The position numbers and the translations under genes were made by a program. From positions 31,622,842-31,686,841 of the forward strand of contig JALIRH010000003.1 in the NCBI GenBank assembly GCA_023055505.1: DNA of 64,000 bases, in the 5' to 3' direction. The DNA is from Callipepla californica brunnescens (lineage: Eukaryota > Chordata > Aves > Galliformes > Odontophoridae). The notes beneath the pieces were generated by a model. It was given only the letters and a program-made list of their open reading frames with translations, ran no database searches and was not told the origin of the DNA. Positions 1 to 11,478 of this stretch are shown here, one piece after another; position 1 is the first letter of the stretch; every line of letters starts with the position of its first letter.

Positions 1-1346
1 TGATTCTGCTGTGTCTGATGTGCTCTCTGTGGTTCTGATTCTCTCATCTCAAAACACAAAGTAACAAGAAGGTGAGAAAGAAAAAATGCCATTATTTCAT
101 ATGTTTTTCTGAGGTTCAGAAGCCTGAACTTGGATAAGTTATTGATAGCCACTAAGACTGAAACAGAAACTGAACACTTCTGTCAGGTAGCTGAACACTT
201 CTAGAACCCGCAACTTCTGGTAAGATTTTGTGTTGGAATGAGTGGTGAGGACCTGGATCAGGCTGCCCCGGGAAACAGTGGAGTCACTGTCCCTGGAGGT
301 GGTCTTTCAGATGTGGTACTAAGGAACATGGTTTAGTGGGGAACTATTGGTGGTGGGTAGATGGCTGGACAAGATGCTCATGGAGGTTTTTTCCAACCTT
401 GGTGATTTTATGATTCTATAACCTTTCTGGCCCTTTGCTGTGCTGGGCAGACTGGAGAAGGTCAGAAGTCAGTGGCATCATAGTTCTGTACACACTGACC
501 TTCTCAAAACACCTCATTGCAGCACCATGGAAAATTCTATGGCTACAGCACTGAAAGAGCCTGAATGAGTAAGAAGACTTGGGGCTGCAGAATTACTGGG
601 GTCTATCTGCATTTGCTTGGAGTGATTTCAGGGTAAAGAACTGTGGCTACCCAAACTAGATTCCAGTAGACATCCCCTTCTCTGCTGCAGTGAAAACAAT
701 TATTATTTTTTCCTTGTACTTGAAATAGATGACTATTGATATTTCTGACGCACAAATGTCAAGACAGAAATCCAGTCACGATGGTTGGTTCTCCTGAGTT
801 TTCGTGTGAAAATCTTGTTCTGCTTATAATGGTTACCATCAGAATGCTTCTTGGCTCTATGGAAGCATACAGTGTGGAGCATTGATTTAAATACTTTTAA
901 GTGAAATGTAAATGCTTTTCATAGAACCTCTTGGAGCATTCTTCTACTAAGTAGATCTAGGAATGCTTTTCTGAAGTATGGTTGATCCCTCTTGGCAAGG
1001 TGAGTACAAGATAAGCTGTTGCATCACTTGGTAAAACTAAGTGAAAAGGTCAGTAGAAAAACCCAGAATTAAACAGTTATTCTGCTGTAGATTTCCTGCT
1101 CTTGAATACAAATTATTTTTTTATTCAAAGTAAGCATTAATAAAATTGCATTCACCATTTTGAAAGACAGAAATATTTTGGGATTTTTATTTCCTAGTTG
1201 CCAGTTCTTAGGCTCTGTTTACCTGCTTAAGCCAGGTTAGCAGATCCCATTGCTATTCTTTATTTCACACAGTATGGCTAACATCAAATGGATACGTGAA
1301 GTCTCAGCTTTGACTCAGCCTGTTTTTCCCCTCTGCTTCATTCTAG
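1..1346 (+). other. KCNK1: KCNK1 intron 1, 3' portion
   Basis: This is non-coding sequence ahead of the first coding exon in the window. It ends in a pyrimidine-rich stretch and an AG acceptor at 1345-1346. The frame is open for about 95 bases upstream of the acceptor, but that part has no resemblance to the channel and is intronic. Apart from one CR1 copy (257-420) I see nothing specific in it. Assignment as intron 1 follows from the known three-exon structure of vertebrate KCNK1, whose first exon encodes TM1, the extracellular cap and the start of pore loop 1. Confidence 0.85.
257..420 (+). repeat. CR1 LINE, 3'-end fragment
   Basis: This is a 5'-truncated CR1 retrotransposon fragment in sense orientation. 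It begins at the typical 'caggctgcccmgggaa' region, continues through 'gagtcactgtccctggaggt', and ends in the characteristic tail TGATTTTATGATTCTAT. It lies inside KCNK1 intron 1 and has several differences from the usual CR1 text, so it is an old, inactive copy. Boundaries are by eye, within about 10 bases. Confidence 0.9.
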
Positions 1347-1742
1347 GATATGGACATACAGTGCCTTTATCTGATGGAGGAAAGGCCTTCTGCATCATCT
1401 ACTCAGTCATCGGGATCCCGTTTACGCTGCTTTTCCTGACAGCAGTGGTACAGCGCATCATTGTTTATGTCACCAGGCGGCCTGTTCTGTATTTCCACAT
1501 CCGCTGGGGCTTCTCCAAGCAGATTGTTGCCATCATCCATGCTGTAGTCCTTGGGTTCATCACTGTCTCGTGCTTTTTCTTTATCCCAGCAGCAATTTTT
1601 TCTGTTCTGGAAGACGACTGGAATTTTTTGGAGTCTTTTTACTTTTGTTTTATCTCCCTGAGCACCATTGGCCTAGGAGACTATGTGCCAGGAGAAGGCT
1701 ACAATCAAAAATTCCGAGAGCTGTATAAAATTGGAATTACAT
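1347..1742 (+). CDS. KCNK1: KCNK1 (TWIK-1) exon 2: P1 filter, TM2, TM3, P2
   Basis: This is the second coding exon of a two-pore-domain potassium channel that passes background K+ current and sets resting potential, at the plasma membrane and in recycling endosomes. It is 396 bases, entered in phase 1 after an AG acceptor (1345-1346) and left in phase 1 at a GTAAGT donor (1743). It encodes residues 119-251 by alignment with human TWIK-1. Visible in order are the first filter GYGH, with the split glycine codon G119 and the pH-sensing histidine H122; TM2 with the pore-lining leucine (L146 in SVIGIPFTLLFL); the PKC-type threonine in VTRRP (T161); TM3 (IIHAVVLGFITVSCFFFIP); and pore loop 2 with filter TIGLGDY. 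Identity to the mammalian protein is very high. Other KCNK paralogues (KCNK6, KCNK7) would differ much more. The coding part needs exon 1, which is outside the window. Confidence 0.97.
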
Positions 1743-4700
1743 GTAAGTGTTCAAACTAACCAGTTAATAAGAGACAATTACTTTTTTTTTTTTAATTTTT
1801 AATAAAGTAAGTCTCTGTTCCGGGGTTGGTGATTGTTTTGTGAGCTGTCAGCTTGCGAACTGGGCATTGTGGGTAACTGTGCAACTTAGGGCAACTGTGT
1901 TTTATATCATCAGTTTCTTAGTTAAGAAAGGAGAAGCTGAAAACAAAATTCCATTGTGCTAAACTGTATCTACATACTCTCCTATTAATAATAGCAAAAA
2001 ATGTTCACATTACGCTTGTGAAAATGAATAGGAGCATGTAGAGCTAAGATTTCACAGAGCATCAAAGAGTCAGACAATGATCCTTGTAACCCAGAGTCAT
2101 CCTGTAAGGTGAGATGACAGGCAGAGACGAAGGAGGAATGAGAAATGGGCATAATAGCAAAATTTCTTACTCCATTTGTAAGATAAGGTAGCTGGAGCAG
2201 GTACTGGGACATACCAGCTGTCAAAGTGAGACAAATAGACTGAAACGGTGATATAGCAAGACTGTGGATGTTAAATTATAATTGCTTAATTGGGTCTGAC
2301 ACAGGAGAGGCACGCTGATCAATGGTTAGATGAAAAGCGGAGCTGAGAAAATGGTCTCTGCGTTGACATTCTGAATATTTTCTGATATGGCTTCAGTCTG
2401 CAGAGTCCTGGTTCAGCAGGGGCTCTCACTGAAAAATTTAAGCAGCTAAAACAAGCCATTCCTGTCTGGTCTGTGTCTTAGTGTACCATGCCTTTATCTG
2501 GACTCCTGTACGTGATCCTGTAATCATAATGTAGTCAAAGTGTCCGTTAGCTTGGTTTTATGATTTGCATGTCTTAAAGCAAGTCCTTGAACTTGCCAAA
2601 ACTTAACATGAACTGAATGAGGTTCAGCAAGGCCAAGGCCAAGTACAAGGTGTTGCTCTTGGGTCAGGGCAATCCCAGATATGTATACAGACTGGGTGAA
2701 GAACTCATTGAGCAGCGCTGTGGAGAAGGACTTGGAGGTTCTGGTGGATGAAAAGCCAGATGTGAGCCTGCACTGAGCTCTTGCAGCCCAGAAGGCCAAC
2801 AGTATCTTGGGCTGTATCAAAAGATGGGGAGCACCAGGGAGAGAGAGGTGATTATCGCCCTCTGCCCTTGTGAGTCCCCAGCTGGAGTACGGCATTCAGG
2901 TTGTTTCAGATTTGTTCTTTTTCTCCATCCTGTTTATCTTAGCAGCAGTAACTTATAATTTTTACCCTGCTGATCTGCAGTTATTCTAGTGATGCTAAGT
3001 GATTAAGTGAATAGTGGAAGTCACGCCTAATAAATACACTTGTCAAAATTCTGAAGCGTTAAAACTGTTAATAAAGATATTTTGGATGAAATTCACTTTT
3101 TTTAACAGAAAGGTCAAGTTTTCTTTTTGTGGACAGAGACAACTTTTCAGTTTCAAGCTTTAGAATGCTTAGGAAATGAAGGAAATTCTAAATGGAAAAA
3201 AATAGCCTATAGGCAAAGTGTTACCTAATCTGAGCTGTTGAAACAAAATAATCCAAGGTCATAACTTTGGAATTAGCATTCTTTCAGGCAAACAACTCAT
3301 GGAACTAAACACTATGTATAAAATGTTTTCTCTTTCTGAACCTAAACTTTCTTCCAAGAAAAGTTCTGGGTTTCCAGAACTGAAAACTCTTAAACGATTA
3401 CTACAGGCTTTCCAAGGAAAATGCAAGTCTCCTAAGCAGTGTTGGTTTACACGGACAGTTTCAGAGCTGATTAAAGCTCACAGAGCAGATTTATAGGTTC
3501 ATTTTAATTGGCATAGTCTACTTATTTCTCTGTGTCGATATATACCTCCCATTTGAATTCATGAGATAAAGCTTAAAAACAATACATGTGTTTTAGCTGT
3601 AGTGTTGATTTCATAGATCAGCACCTGGCATTGTGGTGTTGATTTAACAGTGCTCATGAAAGAGAGAAGGAAGTGTTATTTTTAGTGAATAATCTGCAAC
3701 TGCTTGTAAAATATTTATGCCTTTTGGTAACAGAGCATTGTCCATATGTAGATTGTAGTAATTAATCTGTGTTGATCTTTCAGCACATTTAAGATTCAGC
3801 CTTTGGATGAGCATGTTGTATTAATAATTATACACTTCTGCTTGATTTACTCATTGAAATGCTAAAATATTCAAGTAGTCATGATCCTTGTTACATTGTA
3901 ATGACGAGTAGCAAGGATCTAACGAAGCATTGGGGTAATAAATATTCATTTTAATGCCTTTCCTCCAATTACAGTTACAAATTTGGAGCGGAAGACAAAA
4001 GAGCATCGTGAGCTGCTAGCTATACAGAACCCAGATTCTAAAGGTTCCAGTCTATGAGGGCTAAATAATTCCTTCAAAGTCAATATCAGCCATCAGTAAT
4101 ATCATTAAAGTAACATTATCAAGTTTGTATAGCATCTCTGTATTAGTAACGTGCTGTAAATGATCTTCAGAGTTTCAGAAGACATGGCAACTTAGTCAGG
4201 TTTTGAAATTTAAATTTTGTTTTTATTGGTCTGGCACACATTTCTAGGTAATTCACTTTTTGCTTTTTTTGTTTTTCCAATTATTTTGTAGTGTCAAGTA
4301 TATTCTTACAGTATTAAAGGAAAATAATTGCAAAGCTTTTATGACACATAAGTGATTTGTCCTGCTGAACTGATAGAGACAACAAAGAACTCTAATTACC
4401 TGCAATGTTTTGTGCTTCTCTGTGTAACATGTAGGAATACTGAGGGGAAAAAATTATTCTGTGAGTGCGTAATCACTAAGCTTGTAAAGTAAACGTTATA
4501 TTTTAAGGCTCCAGTTCATTAAGTGCCTGTCTGGTACATTAGGAACAGATTCAAAACCACTGCTGTTACTTTTTAAACATCATTACGTGGAATCAGTCTT
4601 GTTGACCGTAGAATACAAAAGGGCAGGGGCTGGTTTTAACAGCCCAAAATGGGTTACATAGCTCTGAAATTGAGTCATAGAGAAGGTTAACACAATGTTC

Positions 4701-4801
4701 AGAGATGGCAGGGGTGGAAGAAGATACAGGGTTAAAAGTGCTCGAGCCCCACTCAGTTTGGTAACTATTAAATCCTTTTTTTTTTTTCCTTTTGTACCCA
4801 G
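1743..4801 (+). other. KCNK1: KCNK1 intron 2
   Basis: This is a 3.06 kb intron with a GTAAGT donor at 1743 and a T-rich tract followed by CAG at 4799-4801. Splicing joins ACAT to GTTAC and restores the T-C-Y triplet expected at the start of TM4, so both ends are secure. It holds one CR1 ORF2 fragment (2617-2903). The rest is AT-rich single-copy-looking sequence in which I see no further exon. Confidence 0.93.
2617..2903 (+). repeat. CR1 LINE, internal ORF2 (reverse transcriptase C-terminal) fragment
   Basis: Conceptual translation shows the degraded C-terminal reverse-transcriptase region of CR1 ORF2: pieces resembling a KYKVLLLGQGNPRY strip, then RLGEELIE, then, after a frameshift, cysteine/alanine-rich and REREVI-like pieces. 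The coding frame is broken by frameshifts and stops, so it is a dead copy. Unlike most CR1 copies it stops before the 3' UTR and lacks the octamer tail. It sits within KCNK1 intron 2 in sense orientation. Confidence 0.85.
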
Positions 4802-5061
4802 GTTACCTCTTGCTGGGCCTCATTGCAATGTTGGTGGTTCTTGAGACTTTCTGCGAACTCCATGAGCTCAAAAAGTTTAGGAAGTTGTTTTATGTGAAGA
4901 AGGACAAGGAAGAAGACCATGTGCATATAATGGAACATGACCAGCTCTCCTTCTCCTCCATCTCAGACCAAGCAGCTTCCATGAAGGACGATCAGAAGGC
5001 AAACGAGCCTTTTGTGACTTCACAGTCCCCAACTTCCAATGACAGCTCTCTAAACAATTAA
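4802..5061 (+). CDS. KCNK1: KCNK1 (TWIK-1) exon 3: TM4 and cytoplasmic C-terminus
   Basis: This is the terminal coding exon of KCNK1. After the CAG acceptor it encodes 85 residues (252-336 by human numbering) and ends with TAA at 5059-5061, exactly the human length from this junction. It contains TM4 (LLLGLIAMLVVLETF) and then the cytoplasmic tail. The lysine pair in ELKKFRK includes K274, the reported SUMOylation site, and is conserved. The acidic endocytic segment reads VHIMEHDQLSF; mammalian TWIK-1 has two isoleucines at 293-294, so the second is Met here. The last 12 residues are serine/asparagine-rich and diverge from mammals, as expected for this tail. Spliced to 1347-1742, it completes the channel apart from exon 1. 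Confidence 0.97.
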
Positions 5062-6440
5062 TACAGGGGCATCCACAACATTGTTTTGGTGCATTTATGC
5101 TACTTACTATAAGAAATAGAATGTATCTTTTTTTTTTTTTTTCCTGAGAATATTGAAGCTGGAAGACTGTGCTATTTTAACAAAGATTCATCACTTCTAA
5201 CATAGAAAAGACTTCTGGGGAAAAGTGTGGGAGCCACCCTGGGAATAGGGAAAGAAATGTAGGATGAGACTGGGAACATTAGGCCATTTTGCTTGAGAGA
5301 TAAAGAGGTGGGAGTACTGCTTTCAGGGGTGCCAGAGAGAAAGGCTCTGACAAACAGCTTCATCCGTCTTTAGGAGAATAGGGCCTTCACTGAAATCCAG
5401 CTTGTTTGGTTGCATCCTGTCTTGCAACTGGGTGAAACTTAGATCTCGGAAAGCTAGTTACAGATTTATTCTAAACACACCAAATATCTTCATCTGGAAG
5501 ACATTTCCAGAGCAGTATCTGTAGACCTGCTGGAGGGGGAGTAGCTAGCTCATCCTTCTTTTACCCAGTAAGTTGCATGTGCAAACAATAACTCTAGGAA
5601 TGAAAAAGCAGGGCTCCGTCCCTTCCTCTGCCCAGGCCATTTACATTCAAATTTCCTACTTCCTTAAAATGTCCCCTAATCACAGGAAAAATGCTGTCCT
5701 GAAGAGAATGTGCCTTGAGTCTTCCATGCTGTTTTGCTTTGTAAAAAAAATACTTCTGTAAACTCTGCAAGGTAGCAAGAGCCATTCAGAAGCTCTGGAT
5801 GATAGGGCTGTGGGGAAGAGAAAGTGCTTTTCCCTTTGAAATAGGTAGGAATGTTTTTGTTTTTTCAGCTGAATGGAACAAAATTAAAAGAACTGAAATT
5901 CGGCGTAGGCCACATTTGTCATAGTCAAACGCTTAAAGCATTCTCCAAGAGGAGGGTTGAAGTCTCATGAACAGATTAAGGGCTCAGCTCTGTTTCATCT
6001 GCAGTACAACCTGGTAAGTGCTGAGCTGTTAGGCATCTGGAGGAATAAGTGTCACCTTTGAATGCAGCCTCTTTTTCTTCATTTGGTTTTCTAGCTAGTA
6101 CTCAGAGCACTTTGGAGGAGAGTGGAATGTTTCCAAGCAATTTTTCAGTTTTTCATATTGCAAGAGAACAGGAAAAATATCATATTTGGTTCAGATGGAA
6201 CCGAATTTTTTTTCCCCTTGGGAAAAGTCACTACAAAGTCATGATCCCACTCAACTTCTGAAGCTGGAACCTCTTTGGCCATAACAGGAGAGCCATTTTA
6301 GTCCAGCTGTCTGTCACTGTGCTGAATGCAGGGACCTCAAAGTGAATTTCAGGGAGCAGGAGATGAGACTTAGTGGTCACAGTACTCTCTTCTGGCCTTA
6401 AGAATCTATGAAATGGGAATCTCGGTAATGTTTTGTGACG

Positions 6441-6446
6441 AATAAA
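6441..6446 (+). terminator. KCNK1: Candidate polyadenylation signal (AATAAA), proximal
   Basis: A canonical AATAAA hexamer about 1.4 kb after the KCNK1 stop. The following 30-40 bases have no strong GT-rich element, so it is the weaker of the two candidates. Confidence 0.25.
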
Positions 6447-6593
6447 AGATCTGGAGCACAAATAGCCATATTAGGACAACCTCCCACATAGGAATAGTGT
6501 AGAGGAGAGCCTTTTCCCTGCAGTGCAAGCATGCCAGGTTACCTGTGATTTGGCTTGTAGTGTTTAGAGCTGAAGAATATTTTACTGTAAAAG

Positions 6594-6617
6594 AAAAAAA
6601 AAAAAAAAAAAAAAAAA
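6594..6617. repeat. A24 homopolymer tract
   Basis: An uninterrupted run of 24 adenines. It lies 150 bases after the AATAAA at 6441, too far for a retroposed poly(A) tail ending at that signal. I see no target-site duplication, so it is recorded as a simple homopolymer. Confidence 0.95.
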
Positions 6618-6927
6618 GCAGCTTGTCTAGAATTAGCTCACATGGGAAAAATACTTGAAAGTAAATAACCCAAAATATTCTGTGTTTGAGCATAATTATA
6701 GCTAGCATCCAACTGATTTTATATCTTTACTGGAAAAAACTTACTTAATGGCTAAATCAACTCAAAGTCTTCAATTTATATTTGTAGAAAATCAGAGCTA
6801 AAGGTTTCGGTTGTTTTGGGTTTTATAGATTAGGTGAGAGCATACTGTGTTTGCATGTTCCCAGGAAAGTGGCTATTTTTATACTGCTTAAGTTAACACA
6901 GTTCTATTTATAACAAATGTTAACCAA

Positions 6928-6945
6928 TATATATGTACATATATA
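6928..6945. repeat. 18-bp perfect AT palindrome
   Basis: The sequence tatatatgtacatatata is its own reverse complement and lies at the start of a roughly 50-base TA-rich stretch (6926-6975). It could extrude a cruciform or a short RNA hairpin in the KCNK1 3' UTR, but AT-rich palindromes of this size are common by chance. Confidence 0.9.
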
Positions 6946-7680
6946 CATAAATATATTTATATACTGTACATATATCATAAATCACCAGAGTTTAATCGAT
7001 TTAGGCACAGCATTTTAGATTTTGTTTTCCTAGACTTCTCTTTATACAATGAATAATAGGAAACTATGGTATAAAATAACACGGGCATAAAAATAAGCAT
7101 CCTGTACCACAAGAAATATTGATACTGTTTGGTTGTTAGTTTTTGTTGGGTTTTTTTTCAGTGAAATTTTATTGTTGTCAGTACCTTAAAATTTAAGGTT
7201 TCTTTTAATTTCAGTGTAACATAAAGCTGTAAAGGATATGCACAGATGCTAAATGATACACAAAATAATTTTACAATGTGTACACAATTGCAAAATGTAG
7301 ACACATTGAATGAAAGCACAGAACTCAAAGCAGAAGCGATAAACTAAGCAGTAATACTGTGATGTAGGTGACTATTTGTTTTTTTTTTTCTGAACTTAAA
7401 AAGAGTATGGCTTTTGGCTGCCCGCACTATGAAGTGAGGAGTATTTTCTTTAGTAGTGTGTGTGCGTGCACATACTGTGCAAAAAGCCTGTCTGCATTTG
7501 TCAAGACTGTGCGTCCTTTAGTTAGTCTTCCTCAACACAAGGAGAGACTGTTAATGCCAGAGTGCGCTACCTAACCTTGAAACTGATTGTAGCTTAGCAC
7601 TGTATTGGTTATTCGTATAGGAAAAAAAAAGCATTCCGAAGTGTGTTTGTTTTTGTTTCAGATGCTGACTGATTATAACA

Positions 7681-7686
7681 AATAAA
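7681..7686 (+). terminator. KCNK1: Candidate distal polyadenylation signal (AATAAA) of KCNK1
   Basis: A canonical AATAAA, followed within 10-40 bases by GTAGTGG and a TTGTCTTT stretch, which resembles a GT/T-rich downstream element. Of the two AATAAA hexamers noted in this interval it has the better context for KCNK1 3' end formation. Confidence 0.4.
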
Positions 7687-7703
7687 AAGTAGTGGTATAA
7701 CAT

Positions 7704-10700
7704 TTACCTTGTCTTTATAGCCTAACTGCTGCAGTATTTGAGGTAATCAAAGGAAAAACTGTCATTGCCAGTTTTCAGTACCACTATCAAGATAGTGAGC
7801 TTCATTTCCTGATGGATTTACATCTTCGTGAGAAACCAACGCAGAAGATCAGAGTGGTTAAAGCTGGAATCCAGATTAGAAGATGACGGATTATTGTGTG
7901 AGAACCTTGGTATAAAATGTGTAGCTTTCCTTGGAGCTAAGTGTGAGGCAGGTACATGTAAATTCAGATGGAGAGCATTGGTTGCAAAACATCATTGCCT
8001 AAACAGAAGCTGCAAGAGGGTGTCAGGGAAGTGAGTAAATGACCTATACGGAGAATTGTCTGCATCCTCTTGTCACCTTGCCATCCTCCTGACTTCAGTT
8101 GTGAAAATGGAAGAAGCAATTGAGTTTTGTTGTTGGGTGACAGCCATGCTTGTCCCTCTGAGAACATGTTCTGTGCCCTAAGAGAGTTTATTTCCAGCTA
8201 TTACAAATGGCATCTACTATGAGTGAATGTAAAACTGGCTGATGGTTGAAATGAGTAACTTTTTAAGTAACTTCAGAGAGTTGGGTGGTTTGCAGCTGTA
8301 ATGCCAGAATTACTCAGGTTACCTAATGGGGCACTTATGTCAGAGTGGTTATACAAGAGCAGCAGTTCGGGATTACACTAAGTGTTTGTCTAACCCAGTT
8401 ATTTCTTTGGCTAAGAGAAGATACGTGTGGGCTTGTGTGAGGAGAGGGTGTGCATGTAGCAATTGTACAACAGGATATCTTCCTATCTCCCAGCAACGTG
8501 CAGCTCTTGGTCTATAACGGTACCTGGGAGGCACGGAGTATCAGCGTAGGTGTGCTGTAAGACACGCTATGCTGATGTGCGTGCTCTGTCTCAGCAAGTA
8601 AGAGGTTGTCCCACACAAGATCACATGAAGGTTACCCATTACTTTCCCACGAAGCAGCCTGAGGGTGGGTTGTTTGCAGCAGCCAGGTGGAGTAGCACGA
8701 GCACATGGAGCACAGTGACTGCATGGGAGGGCCTCACAAAGAAGGAAAGAAAAGCAGAGGAATTAATATGACCTACTGTTACTTGGACAATGCTGTCTCC
8801 TGCATAGGTAGGTACAGAATCTTGCAGCTCAACATTACTGTTTGTTTTGTAAGTTGTAGTTAGAAAAGAACTAAGATGAACTGTGAGGTGCTAAAATGTT
8901 GGTCTCCTGGTGCTCTGTCATTATTGCTCGTTCTTCTAGATTCTAATTTCTATGGAGGCAAAATAAAGTTAGTATATTGGAAGCAGTGTTACTCCAGGTG
9001 TGCACCAGTATGAAAGCACAGGGCTTCTCTTCTCTGCAGAGCATTCCCCTTGTAATGGTCATTAGCATTTTGTGTATCAAGAAGCTCTAAGCCAAAAAAG
9101 TATGCGTCTTCATGTTGCTTGTTTCAAACAGACAGTAATTTTTGAAATCACTATGAATAGTTCTATAAATCCATGTCCTTTTTAATGCATATTAATGTTC
9201 TTTTTAATGCCTATATTGTATGTCTCGTCACTTCTGAAGTTACTGCTCTGTTTACTTTTATACTGTGGTCCCAACGACCTTCAAAGATCATCCCATTGCC
9301 ACTGATAATGGATGCTGCGGTGCAGTTATTCTGCTGATCATGATGCAAATTTGTGCCTCAGCTGACAAAGGGACTGCCATGTGTGTGGATTCTGCCAAAT
9401 GGCAGAGCTGGGGAATGAGGGCAGCCAGGGGCTGGGAAGGCAGTGGGGTTACAGCCCATGGGTGGCACTGCTAGTCTCTGACCCCAATCCCAAGGTACAA
9501 AGCCACACCACTGCAGTTCGATTTGCATGGCCAGTCTCTGTATGGCAGCCAGAGCGTGCACTGCTTGTAACATAAGGACTATACAAACCAGGAGCTCATC
9601 TAGAAGGATTAAATTATTTTCGTTTTAAGTTCCTCATTACTCTGCTTCTGGCCATTATTTAGAATCTAATTTTATCCTGGCCTGCAGTGCTGTGTTATCC
9701 TACAGCTGTGAAGCGCCTGTCTCAGCCACGCGTTGGCAAAGATTAATTAAGATGCTTGCGTAAACAGAAGGCAACAAACCGTAATATCAGTTTAAGTGGG
9801 AGTTAGCACATCCCAATTCTGCTTTCCAAGGCTGGATTCCTGGCTGCAAAGATCTGCTAGGTCTGTTTTGCAGCTGGAGGTTGTGATTTGAAGCATTCTT
9901 TTTGAACAGATACAAAAAATTGGATGTCTGGTAGGAAGGTGTGGTATCACCTGTGGGCTGAAGTCCTTGATGTTCGCTTAGCAGCTTTGCAGGCCACTCC
10001 TATTTTGCGTGAGGTAGTGAGGCCTTGTTTCAAATTTATTTTATAAAAGCTCAGTTCTGCTCTCCATTTAATGCAAATTCCAACTGCACATTCAGAGAAA
10101 AGGAAAAAAAAACCAAAAAAAAAAAAAAAAACTAAAACCCTAATACAAACCCTAGAAGAAAACCTTGTTTCATACTCTGATTCTCAGGGAGCCCAGCCTG
10201 GCCTAGTGCTGAGCCGTGGCCAGAGCCACGGAGCCCCTGCAACACAGTGCAGCAGAACATGGATCCGGGCAGGCTGTGCCCTGGAAAGGCTTTGGGCAGC
10301 ATCTGCACCTTGGCAGGGCTGGAGGGGAACAGGAGGCTGAGGCAGGAGGTGGTGGTAGAGCTGGAATTGGAACCTGGCAGGCTCCCTGCAGGCAAAACAC
10401 CGCAGCTGCCATGAGGACGTGTATCTGACCTACCTGAAAACCCGTAAGTATCTGCCAAGGTAGCAGTTATTTTGATGGTGTGAGTATTGCTAGTTCTTTT
10501 TCACAAAGGAGGCTAGTGAGGTTTTTTTTCTTTACATGTTGTGCATGGAAATAAAAACTCATCTCAAAACATCAATAGTTTTTCCAATGGTTTCAGACTG
10601 GAATGCGCTTAAATGTGAGTTTAGTGACTAAACAGAGTAATGTATTGATCCATTCTCAGCCAGGGGTCTGGCGCTGAATGCTTGAGCAAAAACACATCCT

Positions 10701-11201
10701 CTGGGCAAACTGGTACCTCGGGCTGTTGTTCCCCTGCTGCAAAACTCAGGCCTGCATGAAGCACCCAGAAATGATGACAGAAGCAGAGGAAGTAGGAATA
10801 ATGGACATGTTTATCACAGAAACCTCAGTTCAGCAGGACTCCAGCTAATGCTATCAGATACAACCATTTGCTTCTGCTGCTTTTCTGCCTTTTTATCATT
10901 GTTATGCTTTGCAGCCATCCTATAATCCAAAGGCTGCCACCCTTCTTGAATGCAATCCAAACTAATTTTTAAACGATTTTTAGAGGCATTGCGTCAGCAT
11001 CATGATAGCTTCCTAATGCTGCCTTGTTGGCAGCTCCATGAGGCATTCCCTGAGGCCGTGTGGTCAAATAGATACTCTTAACAACTTCTTGTGTCTCACA
11101 GAGATTCTATTCCTTTTGTGTTTGTGCCACTGTTTTAACAGAGATAGAAATGTCTATAAATATATCTATGGAGCGAGAGGCAAAGGGACAAGGCTTGACT
11201 T
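7704..11201. other. Intergenic sequence, no gene seen
   Basis: No open frame here resembles a known protein and no repeat family is clearly recognisable. Another AATAAA lies at 8962. An A-rich tract (about 10093-10133) is followed by a locally GC-rich stretch (about 10170-10400) whose open frames on both strands are low-complexity or compositional. The 10071 frame is lysine-rich only because it translates the A-tract. Confidence 0.6.
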
Positions 11202-11478
11202 TTCTCAGCAGTGTGTGGTGATAGGATGAGGGGAGATGAACACAAACGGAAGCATAGGAAGTTCTGCACAAATGTGCATGGGAACTTCTTCACAGTGAAG
11301 TGACAGAGCACTGGCACAGGCTGCACAGAGAGGTGGTGGAGTCTCCTTCTCTGGAGACATTCCAGACCCGCCTGGACGCCTACCTGTGCAACCTGGGCTA
11401 GGGAGCTGCTTAGGCAGGGGGTTGGACTCCATGATCTCTAGAGGTCCCTTCCAACACCTACAGTTCTGTGATTCTGTG
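11202..11478 (+). repeat. CR1 LINE, 3' end
   Basis: A sense-strand CR1 3' terminal fragment. Recognisable landmarks are the 'aggatgaggggagatg' start, 'gaacttcttcacagtgaag', 'gagaggtggtggagtctcc', 'ggttggactccatgatctct' and the tail ACAGTTCTGTGATTCTGTG. It is well preserved. The same subfamily is present in reverse orientation at 58867-59142. Confidence 0.95.

Larger units (their letters stand above)
5062..7703 (+). other. KCNK1: Probable KCNK1 3' UTR and immediate downstream sequence
   Basis: This is AT-rich non-coding sequence directly following the KCNK1 stop codon, with T-runs, an A24 tract and an AT palindrome. Two canonical AATAAA hexamers fall in it, at 6441 and 7681. The downstream one is followed by GT/T-rich sequence and could end a 3' UTR of about 2.6 kb. 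The real cleavage site cannot be fixed without transcript data, and a shorter UTR is equally possible. Short open frames here are not gene-like. Confidence 0.5.

Noticed and set aside
1250..1346. Upstream extension of the KCNK1 exon 2 frame to a Met codon
   Set aside because: The extension does not resemble the channel. The AG acceptor at 1345-1346 and the phase-1 glycine codon show that the exon begins at 1347.
2524..2895. 123-codon minus-strand frame in KCNK1 intron 2
   Set aside because: It is the antisense shadow of the CR1 ORF2 fragment.
6441..6617. Processed pseudogene or retroposon suggested by AATAAA followed by an A24 tract
   Set aside because: The spacing is about 150 bases, there is no upstream coding similarity, and no target-site duplication is visible.
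10128..10155. Telomere-like CCCTAA-type words after an A-run
   Set aside because: Only two imperfect, non-tandem occurrences, so not an interstitial telomeric array.
10071..10340. Lysine-rich 89-codon frame
   Set aside because: The lysines come from translating an A-rich tract, and the remainder is compositional.
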